A DNA stretch of 64,000 nucleotides from Planctomycetota bacterium (GTDB taxonomy: Bacteria; Planctomycetota; Planctomycetia; Planctomycetales; Planctomycetaceae). The stretch covers positions 1 through 64,000 of the forward strand of contig JAEZFD010000060.1 of NCBI GenBank assembly GCA_023417655.1. Reading direction: 5' to 3'. The notes below the pieces were generated by a model. It searched no databases. It saw only the letters and a list, made by a program, of their open reading frames with translations, and was not told where the DNA came from. The translations under genes were made by a program, and so were the position numbers. Below, piece after piece: positions 24,619-33,646 of this stretch. Within the stretch, counting starts at the first letter, position 1, and every line of letters begins with the position of its first letter.

Positions 24619-25527
24619 ATGCTGAACCCCACGCGCCGAGATTTTTTCAAGCAGACTGCCGGACTGACATTGGGAGCGCTGGCGGCCAGTTCCGCTGCCA
24701 CGACACTGTTGGCTGCTGAAAGCACGAAAACAGAGGCCACGAAAGCTCCTGAAAATCGGGGCCGGATCTTCATCTCCAACAAAGGGGGCTACATCGGCAC
24801 GGACGAAGCCTCCATGATCAAGACCATGGAGGAGTACCGGAAGCTGGGGTTTGACGGGATCGAAACACAGAGCCCCGGGCTGAACGTCGAAGCAGTCAAT
24901 GCGGCCCGCGCCAAAACCAACTACACAGTGCATGGCGTCGTGGATTACATCCACTGGAATCAGCGTCTCTCGTCCCCGGACCCCGCTGTCCGCGAGGTCG
25001 GTGTGAATGGGCTGATCAAGGCAATCGAAGATTGCAAAGCTATCGGCGGCTCAGCGGTGCTACTGGTTCCGGGCAAGGTGACTGGCGCTGACGAAACGCA
25101 CGACGATGTCTGGAAGCGGTCGATCGTTGAGATTCGCAAGGTCCTTCCCAAATCCGCAGAACTCGGCATTCCAGTTCTGATCGAGAACGTCTGGAACGGC
25201 TTCTGCGAAACGCCAGAGCAGTACCGCGACTACATCGACGAGATCAACAGCCCTTGGGTCGGGGCGTACTTTGACATCGGCAACGTCCGCAAGTTTGGCA
25301 AGCCGGAAGAGTGGATCGCGGTCCTCGGCAAGCGGATTGTGAAGCTCGATGTCAAAGACTGGGGCGTGAAGAACGGCTTCTGTCGTCTCGGCGAAGGGGA
25401 CGTCGATTGGCCAGCGGTTCGTGCTGCTCTGAAGCAGATCGGGTATACCGGCTGGGCCACTCGTGAAGGCAAGGACAAGTCCCTCGAGGACACTGTCGAA
25501 CTGATGAACAAGCTGCTGGATATCTGA
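24619..25527 (+). CDS. Tat-exported sugar phosphate isomerase/epimerase-like TIM-barrel protein
   Basis: A 302-residue protein of the AP-endonuclease-2/xylose-isomerase-like family. The start at 24619 gives MLNPTRRDFFKQTAGLTLGA, a twin-arginine signal, and has GAGGA about 8 nt upstream. A TTG at 24601 is a poorer start. Expected metal ligands are visible: Glu in LIENVWNGF, Asp in VGAYFDIGN and Glu in WATREGKDK. Such proteins are very common in planctomycetes and may act on sugars or sugar derivatives in the periplasm, but the substrate cannot be told. The gene begins a three-gene plus-strand run with an ATP-grasp protein and DUF1569. Confidence 0.85.
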   Translation: MLNPTRRDFFKQTAGLTLGALAASSAATTLLAAESTKTEATKAPENRGRIFISNKGGYIGTDEASMIKTMEEYRKLGFDGIETQSPGLNVEAVNAARAKTNYTVHGVVDYIHWNQRLSSPDPAVREVGVNGLIKAIEDCKAIGGSAVLLVPGKVTGADETHDDVWKRSIVEIRKVLPKSAELGIPVLIENVWNGFCETPEQYRDYIDEINSPWVGAYFDIGNVRKFGKPEEWIAVLGKRIVKLDVKDWGVKNGFCRLGEGDVDWPAVRAALKQIGYTGWATREGKDKSLEDTVELMNKLLDI

Positions 25528-25571
25528 TTCGTCCGAGACTGTCGTTGATCAAGAGCGCTCAGGTTCCCCCG

Positions 25572-26414
25572 ATGTCGATTGCATTTGTATCCGCCCAGAC
25601 GATGAGCCGGACTGATCCGGAAACGCATCTGCTGGTGGAAGAGATCGAACGCCTCGGGGGATCATCTGAGGTCATCCCCTGGGATGCCGCAGTCAACTGG
25701 GCAGAGTATTCTCTCGTCGTCATCCGCTCTCCCTGGGACTACCACGAGCGGATTGACGAGTTTCGACATTGGGCGGCGCAAGTCGCTCAGGTAACGCGAC
25801 TGCTGAATCCCTGGCCGGTCATCGACTGGAACGCTCACAAGAGTTATCTGCTCGACCTGCAAAGGGCCGGGGTTCCCGTGATGCCGACCCAGTTGATTCG
25901 GCAGGGGAACAAACTCGAGATGCTCGAGGAACATGACGGGCCCATGATCATTAAGCCTGCCGTCGGCATCGGCGCCAGCGGCATCGCGAGGGGACACGCT
26001 GCAGACGAGTCATTCCGAGATCACCTGTCGCAGTTACTGCTGACAAGCGATGTCCTCGCTCAGCCATATAATCCGAGCATCGAAGAGCAGGGAGAAGTCT
26101 CGCTGATATTCGTTGCTGGCGAGTATTCTCATGCTGTCCGGAAGATTCCTGCGACCGGAGATTTTCGGGTGCAGAAGAAGCATGGCGGATCTGTCGTCGA
26201 TCATGAGCCGACGACTGCAGAACGCTCGGTTGCTAAACAGACGCTTTCTACGCTCGAACATGATGTCGCATATGCCCGCGTCGACCTCGTCGACTGGTCT
26301 GGATCGCCTGCGGTCATGGAGCTCGAACTGATCGAGCCGGAACTTTTCCTTGGACGATGTCCATCTGCTGTGAAGAAATTCAGTCGCTTTCTTTTAAAGA
26401 TGATTGAGCGATGA
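25572..26414 (+). CDS. ATP-grasp domain protein
   Basis: A 280-residue cytoplasmic protein with an ATP-grasp fold, as in RimK- and DcsG-like ligases. Visible parts are the N-terminal segments VIPWDAAVNW and YSLVVIRSPWDYHER, the central lysine strand GPMIIKPAVGIGASGI, EQGEVSLIFVAGEYSHAVRK, and the metal-binding ELELIEPELFLG at the end. Such enzymes join a carboxylate to an amine or thiol through an acyl phosphate. The substrate is unknown. The start MSIAFVSAQT at 25572 is preferred over a TTG at 25545. Its stop overlaps the DUF1569 start (ATGA), implying coupled translation. Confidence 0.85.
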   Translation: MSIAFVSAQTMSRTDPETHLLVEEIERLGGSSEVIPWDAAVNWAEYSLVVIRSPWDYHERIDEFRHWAAQVAQVTRLLNPWPVIDWNAHKSYLLDLQRAGVPVMPTQLIRQGNKLEMLEEHDGPMIIKPAVGIGASGIARGHAADESFRDHLSQLLLTSDVLAQPYNPSIEEQGEVSLIFVAGEYSHAVRKIPATGDFRVQKKHGGSVVDHEPTTAERSVAKQTLSTLEHDVAYARVDLVDWSGSPAVMELELIEPELFLGRCPSAVKKFSRFLLKMIER

Positions 26415-26896
26415 GTCACAATGCCTCGAGTCCGGCTGAGAAAGAGTTCATGACCTGGGAGCAGATCGATGCTCGACTGGCTCAACTCCTGCAGGGGTAC
26501 ACTCAGCGAGGGAAGTGGAACCTGACTCAGATTTCACTCCACCTGAATGACTGGCTGCGTTTTCCCATGGAAGGTTTTCCACGGCCACCGTTCTTCATGC
26601 GGCTGCTCGTTCCTGTCATTCGCCTCACGATGGCGAAGAAGGTCCTTCGTGAAATCCTCAGTCAGGGATTTGACGACAACATTCCCACGATGCCGCAGAC
26701 TGTTCATCAGCGCGATGAAGCGAGTGAACGAGAAGCCGTCGACCGTCTGCGGCAGTCGATTCGTCAGTTCCGAGATCACACGGGTCCGGTGCACCCCTCA
26801 ACGTTCTTCGGCAAACTCGACAAAGCGACGACCGAGAAACTCCAGCTCCGACACTTCGAGCACCATCTCAAGTTCCTCGTGCCGACCGGTCCGTGA
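26411..26896 (+). CDS. DUF1569 domain protein (DinB-like fold)
   Basis: A 161-residue protein of the DUF1569 family, a four-helix bundle related to DinB/YfiT metal-dependent enzymes. It shows the family pattern: WNLTQISLHLNDWLRFPMEG near the start, the long basic middle helix MAKKVLREIL, the GPVHPSTFFGKL loop and the final histidine-rich helix LQLRHFEHHLKFLVP. The conserved histidines may bind a metal. It overlaps the ATP-grasp gene by 4 nt and may serve the same pathway, which is unknown. Confidence 0.8.
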   Translation: MSHNASSPAEKEFMTWEQIDARLAQLLQGYTQRGKWNLTQISLHLNDWLRFPMEGFPRPPFFMRLLVPVIRLTMAKKVLREILSQGFDDNIPTMPQTVHQRDEASEREAVDRLRQSIRQFRDHTGPVHPSTFFGKLDKATTEKLQLRHFEHHLKFLVPTGP

Positions 26897-26920
26897 GAGT
26901 CATCTCATGGAGTAAAGACT

Positions 26921-29767
26921 TTAAGGGACATTCAAAACAGATGTCCTGTCCGCTTTTGAATTCTCGCGCTTCCGGACATGAATCATGACCGGAGTGGTTG
27001 CCCGGCCTCCCTGTGCAGTGGTCTGCAGGTGGAAGAGTCGGGATTGCTCAGGGACCCAGTCATAGGCCGTGATAAAGAATTCACGCACCGAAACATTTGC
27101 CGGCATCAGCAAGCCGTTGAGCCCGATGTTGTCCACGAACACGCCGTGCGGAAGATTACGTCCTGAGTCCTCTTTCCCAAAAGCAATCAATTCTGTGAAG
27201 CCGTTCCGTTCCGCGGCCACTTCCAGCATGATCGTTTCGCCGGGGTGGATGACAAACTCCAGCGGTCCGCCAGCCACCTGTGGCAGTGGTTGTACCCCTT
27301 GGGGACTGGGACGGATCGCCAGCTGTAAGGAGGGCTTTTGATCCACAGCGATCTCGGTCCAGGGAGGAATTGGATGAGTCACGTCCTGCGCCTCGATAGT
27401 GGCAGTTGCTTTCAAGCGGATCGCTTTGAGTTGTTCTGGAGTCGGTGTCTGCGCGTCGACTGCTGCGGCGAGAGTTGCGAATGCAGTGACTTGTTCCGGC
27501 TCAATGATCACTGGAGTGCTCAGTGAAAAGCCCGGGGGCAGCTGGTCGGCGTCAATCGTCACCGGCCCTGCGAACTGATCCTTTCGTTTCAGTTTGAATT
27601 GAACCTCAACACGGTTTCCTTGTGAGACTTTCGCTTTCCGGTTTGCGAGGGTGGCCACAAAGTCCGGTGCCGGCGGACGGATCATGGCCTGATAGGTCAG
27701 CTTCTCTCCTGAATTTCCGCGAACATCGCGAATCCGTAACACAAAGTTTCCGTCATACGGAGCGGTGAAGAACAGCTTGGAATCTTTGCCCCCCTCTCGG
27801 GAAGCATCGTCGTCATTCTCATAATGAATCGGAAAGACCGGCAGTCCATTGGGGATGAGCTGAGTTCCGGGCGGGTGAACTTCCACCACATAGCACGGGG
27901 CACCCAGTGCGTGAGAGAGTCCCGAAGTATCAAAATAATTCCAGCGGTCACGTTCACCTGGATAGACCGAGAATCCGGAATCTGGACCCGTCGGTGACTG
28001 CCACAGTTTGACGACTTCGCCATTGCAGTAGAGAAACTGGTTCAGCGCCATCTCTTCCCAGTTGAAGATGCGGAAGTCGCCGGTCTGTGTGCTGTTCTTT
28101 CCGCGGAAGGTGAAATAGGAATCACGGACTGCCTGCAGCAGGACTCGTTGAATCGGCTCCCCGGTTTCGCTCAGCACTTCCACGAACGAGTCCAGTTCCG
28201 ACTTCGAGCGGGCCGCGTTGATCTCGATCACCCAGCGTTCACCGGCTTTGGCTGCGAAGCGGAAGCAGTCGAGGTCAGGCTCAACTGTCTGTGAGTGGAT
28301 CACCCCATTGATCTGGGCGGGGAGTGTGATGGCCTGCGCCTGTACAGGAGTCTGATTCGGTTCCGACTCAGCAGTCTCCTGCATTGCTCCTGTTGCAGTG
28401 ACCGGGACAGCAACGGGAGTCTGATGACCTGATACCGCTGAACCCGATTTCAAAGGCGGTAGCGGAAGAATGTCGAGACTTCCGTCGAGGCGCCCTAACA
28501 GAACGCGGTCATGCACCGGATCCGGAGCGATCGTGGTAATGATCTCCGGCTGATTCTCGAGCAGTGACAGTTCCGTGAAGTTCTGCGTTTCCCAGACTTT
28601 GATCGTGCGATCTTCCGCAGTGGTCACAAGTCGGGTGCCATCTCCGGAATAAGTGAACGTCGTGACCGGGGCCTCGTGGGCAAAGCGGGAAATGATCAGC
28701 GGATTGATGCCAGGCTGATCCTGAAATGTGAGTTGCCAGATGCGGAGCCGGTTGTCTGCCCCTGCGGCGGCGACGGTCTTTCCATCACGGCTGAATTGGA
28801 GCGTGTACTGTTCCTTGAGTGGCTGACCGAGCGTGTCCAGCCGTTCTCCATCACTGGTCCGCCAGAGTTTACAGGTGTCATCCGCGCTGGCACTGGCGAG
28901 TACTTTTCCATCCGGAGAGAACGCAATGCTGTAGACCGCACCGTTGTGCCCGGTCAGGGTTCGAACCTTCTCCCCAGTTTGAGCGTTCCAGAGAATGATC
29001 TCCCGGTCATACCCACTGGTGGCGATCCATTGTCCATCCGGACTGCGAACGGCATCCAGCATCTGGTCACGATGTCCACGAAAATCCCGAAGACGCTTGC
29101 CGTCGTCAACATTCCACAGGGTCGCAATTCCACCAGACCCGGTGACCCCAGAGGCAGAAAGCAGTTGCTTGCCATGATCGTTGAACTCCAGTGACTCCAC
29201 TTTGCCGGGGAGAGGTTCCAGCATGCGGACAACGGGCCAGTTGGCCGGAGGCTGATCTGTGACTGATCGCAGTTCAATCTTTCCGAAACGCCCAACCGCG
29301 ATCAGTTTTCCGTCAGGAGAAATGGCAAGCGACGTGATGGGCGACTTTGAGGTTTGACTGGCAATCTGTGGGACATGCAGAGTGAGCCGGTCAGGCTCCA
29401 TTCCTTTCGGGCCGGAGGCACCCTGTTCAATCCAGAGTCGCAGGAGATCGCGTTCCGCTTCGTTCGGAGCCTGTTCGCCTTCCGGAGGCATCGCTGTTTC
29501 CGCCCCGGGGAGCAGAACTTTCCAGAGCAAGCTCCCTTGCGGATCGCCGGGGAGGACGGCCGGACTCGTTTTCACCCCACGCTGCAATGAGGCGAAGGAT
29601 TCCAGTGAGAAGTTTCCTTCCTTCTCCGTGTCGTTGTGGCACCCGGCACAATACTTCTTCAAAATGGGGGCGACCTGTTTCTCGTAGTCAACCTTCGTGT
29701 CGGCTCCGACCGCAGGGAACGCAGCGACGGCAAAACACAGAAGGACGAGGAGCTGTCGACGGAACAT
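26921..29767 (-). CDS. planctomycete cytochrome c (PSCyt1) / WD40 repeat protein
   Basis: A 948-residue exported protein. A signal peptide (MFRRQLLVLLCFAVAAFPAV) is followed at once by a PSCyt1-type haem domain with YCAGCHND at 40-46 (Cys40, Cys43, His44) and the usual LLWKVLLPGAETAMPPEGE. Then come WD40-type beta-propeller repeats (LAISPDGKLIAVG, RSPDGQWIATSG, IAFSPDGKVLASAS) and, after a Pro/Thr linker, a PPC-like beta domain (ESEPNQTPVQAQ, DLDCFRFAAKAGERW). The rest is beta-rich. This architecture is almost confined to planctomycetes and is thought to act in periplasmic redox chemistry linked to polymer breakdown; its partner is unknown. It is transcribed alone. Confidence 0.88.
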   Translation of the reverse strand: MFRRQLLVLLCFAVAAFPAVGADTKVDYEKQVAPILKKYCAGCHNDTEKEGNFSLESFASLQRGVKTSPAVLPGDPQGSLLWKVLLPGAETAMPPEGEQAPNEAERDLLRLWIEQGASGPKGMEPDRLTLHVPQIASQTSKSPITSLAISPDGKLIAVGRFGKIELRSVTDQPPANWPVVRMLEPLPGKVESLEFNDHGKQLLSASGVTGSGGIATLWNVDDGKRLRDFRGHRDQMLDAVRSPDGQWIATSGYDREIILWNAQTGEKVRTLTGHNGAVYSIAFSPDGKVLASASADDTCKLWRTSDGERLDTLGQPLKEQYTLQFSRDGKTVAAAGADNRLRIWQLTFQDQPGINPLIISRFAHEAPVTTFTYSGDGTRLVTTAEDRTIKVWETQNFTELSLLENQPEIITTIAPDPVHDRVLLGRLDGSLDILPLPPLKSGSAVSGHQTPVAVPVTATGAMQETAESEPNQTPVQAQAITLPAQINGVIHSQTVEPDLDCFRFAAKAGERWVIEINAARSKSELDSFVEVLSETGEPIQRVLLQAVRDSYFTFRGKNSTQTGDFRIFNWEEMALNQFLYCNGEVVKLWQSPTGPDSGFSVYPGERDRWNYFDTSGLSHALGAPCYVVEVHPPGTQLIPNGLPVFPIHYENDDDASREGGKDSKLFFTAPYDGNFVLRIRDVRGNSGEKLTYQAMIRPPAPDFVATLANRKAKVSQGNRVEVQFKLKRKDQFAGPVTIDADQLPPGFSLSTPVIIEPEQVTAFATLAAAVDAQTPTPEQLKAIRLKATATIEAQDVTHPIPPWTEIAVDQKPSLQLAIRPSPQGVQPLPQVAGGPLEFVIHPGETIMLEVAAERNGFTELIAFGKEDSGRNLPHGVFVDNIGLNGLLMPANVSVREFFITAYDWVPEQSRLFHLQTTAQGGRATTPVMIHVRKRENSKADRTSVLNVP

Positions 29768-30134
29768 TATGATGCCCTGGTGTTCTGACGGAGTGGCGGG
29801 CGCAATGCGACTCGCTCTAACATATCAGTCGCTTCGGATCAGTGGGAAGTGACATGGCCGAACTTGCAGGGCTCCCGGCAAAGTTCAGTTGTCAGAGTTC
29901 AGTTGTCGGATTACTTGACGCGGCAGCCCTTTCTTCTGAATGATGCAGCATCACAATTCGAGCTTCAGACCTGCATTGACCGCTTCCGAACTTCGTGAAT
30001 CGCACGGTCATACTTGTGCGAAGTCAGGTTCGAACGCGATTCAGGGCAGGGTGGTCACGCCTTAAGGACTGTCAGCTCTTGCAGCTGCGGCACCGCCGGG
30101 CACGGTTTTCAATGCGCGATCGGGAGGAAAACGA
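29768..30134. other. 367-bp divergent intergenic region
   Basis: This lies between the cytochrome/WD40 gene and the DUF4340-like gene. No repeat or terminator was seen. GGGAGGA just before 30135 is the ribosome-binding site of the downstream gene. Confidence 0.4.
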
Positions 30135-32129
30135 ATGAGTCAGACCATCAAGACGCTGTGCTTTATTGCAGTTGCTGCAGTGTCCATCGTGGTCGCCGCT
30201 GGCACGTACTACTCTCAACGTCCTGTGGACCTGAATGACTTTGTGGACGTCGGCGAGAAGTTCTATCCCGACTTTGAGGATCCCAACGTGGCGACCGGCC
30301 TGCAGGTGGCCGCCTATCAGGATGCGACGGGCAAGACTGAACTCTTCAAGGTCGACGTCAAAGATGGTCTCTGGTGCATTCCGTCCCATCATGATTATCC
30401 CGCCGATGCACAGGACCGCCTGGCAAAGACAGCGGCCTCGATGGTCGGAGTCGTTCGTCTGGCGCTGGTCGATCGCACCAAACTCTCCCACAAGAAACGT
30501 GGTGTCGTCGATCCGCTCGACAAGAACGCCAGCACCGAGGGCCGCGGCGATCGCATCACTCTCTACAAGGGGAACGATGTTCTTGTTGACTTCATTGTCG
30601 GTGAGAAAGTCGAGAACTCGGAATCTCTTTACTACGTTCGCCGGGCGGACGAAGAACGTGTCTACACCGCTGATCTCGGCCGATTCAACGTCTCCACGAA
30701 GTTCGCAGACTGGATCAAGAAGGATGTGCTGGAGATGTCCCGGAACGATGTCCGGGAGATCATCATCGGTCGTTATCACGTCGATGAACTTCAGGGCAAA
30801 GTGATTCAGCAGGGGAAGATCGAACTCAAAAAGCCGGAGTCTGGCGACTGGGAAATGGTCGGCCTGAAGTCCGATCATGAGAAGCTCAAAGTCAGCGAAG
30901 TGAACACGCTGCTGACCTCCCTGGACGACCTGCAGATCGCCGGAGTTCGCAAGAAACCGGCCGGACTGAGTGCCGGGCTGAAGGGTGATTCCGCCTCGAT
31001 CTCCATCGATCCGCTCGTGCAGCATGACCTCGCCGAGAAAGGTGTCTTCATCAGCGGACGCGGCGACTTCGTTTATAATGAAGGAAAAGTGAACGTCGGA
31101 CTCAGTAACGGCGTGATGTATGAACTCGGCTTCGGCGAACAGTTCACCGGATCTGATCTCGATATTGAAATCGGCAAGCAGCCGAGCCCGGCTGCGGAAG
31201 CAGAGAAGGACGCCAAAGAGATCGAAGCCAAGCCTGCGAAAGAGGGCGACAAGTCTGAGGCTGCTGAGGACGAGAAGAAGTCTGATGAAGCAAAGACCAG
31301 CCGGTATCTCTTCGTTACCGCTTACTTCGACAAGACTCTCCTCGGTCCGGAGCCAGTTGCACCAGTCAAGCCAGAGGCTCCGAAAGAGGAAGCTGCCAAA
31401 GCTGATAAACCTGAAGAGAAGCCCGCCGCTGACGCCGACAAGAAGCCTGATGCCGCAAACGCAGACGCTGCGAAGTCAGAAGAGTCAAAGGACGCCCCGA
31501 AGGATGCCAAGGCCAAGGGCGCCGATCCAAAAGTTGCCTATGAGAAGGCACTCGAGGAATACAAGCTGCAGCAGGAAGTTTACGAACAGAAGAAGAAGGA
31601 CTATGAGGCTCGCGTTAAATCCGGGAACGAGCGTGTTGCCGAGCTGAACCGCCGCTTCGCCGACTGGTACTATGTGATCCCTGAAGACATCTTCACCAAG
31701 CTGAAGCTGAATCGGGATGAGCTGGTCGAGAAGGTTGAAGCTCCTGAGCCTCCAGCGGAGCCAGCCGCTCCTGCCAAGGAGCCCGCTCAGGAGGAAGCCG
31801 CGAAGAAGGAAGACGCCAAGCCTGCTGGGGAAATGAAATCGGCCCCAGCCGAGAAGGCATCCGAGAATTCCGGCGACAAGCCTGCAGAGAAACCGGAAGA
31901 AAAGAAGCCGGAATCCGCCCCTGCCGAGAAGATGGAGGCTGAAAAGAAGGCTCCGGAGAAACAGGAGCCGGGAAAGCCAGAGGCTGAAAAGAAAGAACCG
32001 GAGAAGAAAGAAGATCCGAAGCCAGCTGAGTCCAAGCCAGCAGCCGACGAGAAACCGGCTCCAGTTGAGGAAAAGAAGGCCGAGGAAAAGAAAGCAGACG
32101 CTCCTGCTCCCCCGTCTTCGGACAAATAA
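30135..32129 (+). CDS. DUF4340-like membrane-anchored protein with long Lys/Glu/Ala/Pro tail
   Basis: A 664-residue protein with one N-terminal membrane segment (residues 7-24, LCFIAVAAVSIVVAAGTYY). A DUF4340-like region follows, with TELFKVDVKDGLWCIPSH, ITLYKGNDVLVDFIVGEKVE, YYVRRADEERVYTADL and WIKKDVLEMSRNDV. Such proteins usually sit beside GldG-like ABC transporter parts of gliding or secretion systems, but none is found here. From about residue 345 the sequence is mostly low-complexity Lys, Glu, Ala and Pro, broken by a short helical stretch (about 475-530). The tail may span the periplasm or bind the wall. A strong terminator follows. Confidence 0.75.
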   Translation: MSQTIKTLCFIAVAAVSIVVAAGTYYSQRPVDLNDFVDVGEKFYPDFEDPNVATGLQVAAYQDATGKTELFKVDVKDGLWCIPSHHDYPADAQDRLAKTAASMVGVVRLALVDRTKLSHKKRGVVDPLDKNASTEGRGDRITLYKGNDVLVDFIVGEKVENSESLYYVRRADEERVYTADLGRFNVSTKFADWIKKDVLEMSRNDVREIIIGRYHVDELQGKVIQQGKIELKKPESGDWEMVGLKSDHEKLKVSEVNTLLTSLDDLQIAGVRKKPAGLSAGLKGDSASISIDPLVQHDLAEKGVFISGRGDFVYNEGKVNVGLSNGVMYELGFGEQFTGSDLDIEIGKQPSPAAEAEKDAKEIEAKPAKEGDKSEAAEDEKKSDEAKTSRYLFVTAYFDKTLLGPEPVAPVKPEAPKEEAAKADKPEEKPAADADKKPDAANADAAKSEESKDAPKDAKAKGADPKVAYEKALEEYKLQQEVYEQKKKDYEARVKSGNERVAELNRRFADWYYVIPEDIFTKLKLNRDELVEKVEAPEPPAEPAAPAKEPAQEEAAKKEDAKPAGEMKSAPAEKASENSGDKPAEKPEEKKPESAPAEKMEAEKKAPEKQEPGKPEAEKKEPEKKEDPKPAESKPAADEKPAPVEEKKAEEKKADAPAPPSSDK

Positions 32130-32156
32130 TCCCGCAAAGTGCTTGTTAACCACCAG

Positions 32157-32197
32157 AAGCGTGCTTTGACACCTGTTGTTAAAGCACGCTTTTTTGT
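32157..32197 (+). terminator. strong intrinsic terminator
   Basis: An 11-bp perfect stem, AAGCGTGCTTT (32157-32167) with AAAGCACGCTT (32181-32191), is followed by a T-run (TTTTTTG). It lies 28 nt after the DUF4340-like gene. Confidence 0.9.
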
Positions 32198-32362
32198 TTT
32201 CATTGCTCCGATCTCCGCAGCTGGGAGAAATTGGCCCTTTTCGGAGCAGGCAATCGCGCCCATCATTTAGAAGTTGCTCTTATTCACAGATCCTGCGAAA
32301 ATCATGGGTCCAGAGAATTCTTTGATTGTTGTTGAATTCACTTCCGACGAGAAATTGCAGAA

Positions 32363-33505
32363 ATGAGCGTTCCGGAACCTCAATCTTCTGCATTACCTCC
32401 ATCTGCTCCGCGGGAGAAGCCGCCAGCTGGCCCGCCCGAAAAGCGGCGAGTGAAACGTGGTCCGAGTGCCTCTGCAAAGCCCGGCGCCAAAGCGCCTCCT
32501 CAGCGACCCATTCCATCGTCGCAGCAGCGTGAAGAAGAGGAGCAACCGTTCTTCCTGTTTGAGCGGACCTTCTGGGTTCGATTCTGGGAACATCTCAACG
32601 GTGAGGCTGGAGCCGGATATCTCCTTTCGTTTCTGTTCCACATGGCGTTGCTGGCACTGCTGGCCATTCCTGTCATCCGTGAACTTCGTCAGGAAGAACC
32701 GATCGTCACAATTCTTGCAGGTGCTGATGAAGCCCCGGCGGACATTGGAATCGGGGAATCGATTGATGTCGGGGTCGCTCTGGCGCAGGCCGAAGCTGCT
32801 CCCAGCGACGGAACCGATTCGGCACCAGATCTGATGCAGCTCGACGCAGGTGCCTTGTCGCCCATTGATGTGAACCCGGATGAACTTCAGGGATTGAAAT
32901 CCAAATCGTCCGGCAAAGGGACCACCGCCTCAAACGCCCAGTCGGGCGGCGGGAAGGGAGGACCGGGCGGGAACGGGACGGGTACGATGCGAAGTGTCGA
33001 ACCTGTGAATGCCGTGAAAGTCGGCAGCTTTTCAGTCTGGGCCTGGCCGATTGTCGGGAAGGATCTGAAGGGGAATCTGCTCCATGCTGAGCCGGGTGCG
33101 TCACCGCGAATCTTTCAGGATTATCACATCGTCATTCGGGTTCGCGTCCCGGAGAATCTGAAACGTCTGACCATTCGGGATTTCAGCGGCAGCATCACGG
33201 GGACTGACGGTTATGGGCAGAAGATTCCCGATGATGCCTGGTATTACGATCTGAGGGGAGATCTGGTTCGCGTTCGGAGCGGTCAAACGATTCCCGTGAT
33301 CGACGGGACGGTTGAAGTCCTGATTCGCGTCCCCAGTGCAGGTCGCCCTCAGGTGAGAGACACCATTGTCGTGAACTCAAAGAGCCTGAATGAAACGCAG
33401 ACAATCTCGCTGGAGTTTGTCACGCTGGACCGTCAGATCAATGAGACCATGCCAGCACCCGCTTCTGAAAGCCAGAAACCCGCTGACGCGACAAACCAGA
33501 AGTAA
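32363..33505 (+). CDS. TonB-like single-span membrane protein with Pro-rich N-terminus
   Basis: A 380-residue protein. A Pro/Lys-rich cytoplasmic stretch of about 80 residues precedes one membrane span at about 85-104 (YLLSFLFHMALLALLAIPVI). A low-complexity Gly/Ser linker (GGGKGGPGGNGTG) at about 190-210 leads to a beta-rich periplasmic domain. That domain has YHIVIRVRVPENLKRLTIRD and TVEVLIRVPSAGRPQVRDT. The topology recalls TonB or energy-transducing partners, but the C-terminal domain is not a clear TonB domain and no ExbB/ExbD gene adjoins it. It follows the DUF4340-like gene after the terminator, so it is probably a separate transcript. Confidence 0.65.
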   Translation: MSVPEPQSSALPPSAPREKPPAGPPEKRRVKRGPSASAKPGAKAPPQRPIPSSQQREEEEQPFFLFERTFWVRFWEHLNGEAGAGYLLSFLFHMALLALLAIPVIRELRQEEPIVTILAGADEAPADIGIGESIDVGVALAQAEAAPSDGTDSAPDLMQLDAGALSPIDVNPDELQGLKSKSSGKGTTASNAQSGGGKGGPGGNGTGTMRSVEPVNAVKVGSFSVWAWPIVGKDLKGNLLHAEPGASPRIFQDYHIVIRVRVPENLKRLTIRDFSGSITGTDGYGQKIPDDAWYYDLRGDLVRVRSGQTIPVIDGTVEVLIRVPSAGRPQVRDTIVVNSKSLNETQTISLEFVTLDRQINETMPAPASESQKPADATNQK

Positions 33506-33646
33506 CCTGCAACGCTTCCTGCAGGATTCAGCTATCTGCTAGACCGTTTTGCCTTTTGATCTGCCAGTTGTTGCCGCGCCGAATTGAGTCTTTCGTTAAC
33601 CGAAACGCGCGCTGCACAGGCAGACGGTAGAGCAAACTGCTCTGGA

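Noticed and set aside
31485..32153. 222-residue hydrophobic frame antisense to the DUF4340-like gene
   Set aside because: It mirrors the Lys/Glu/Ala/Pro tail codons, giving artificial Leu/Phe runs; no ribosome-binding site or family.
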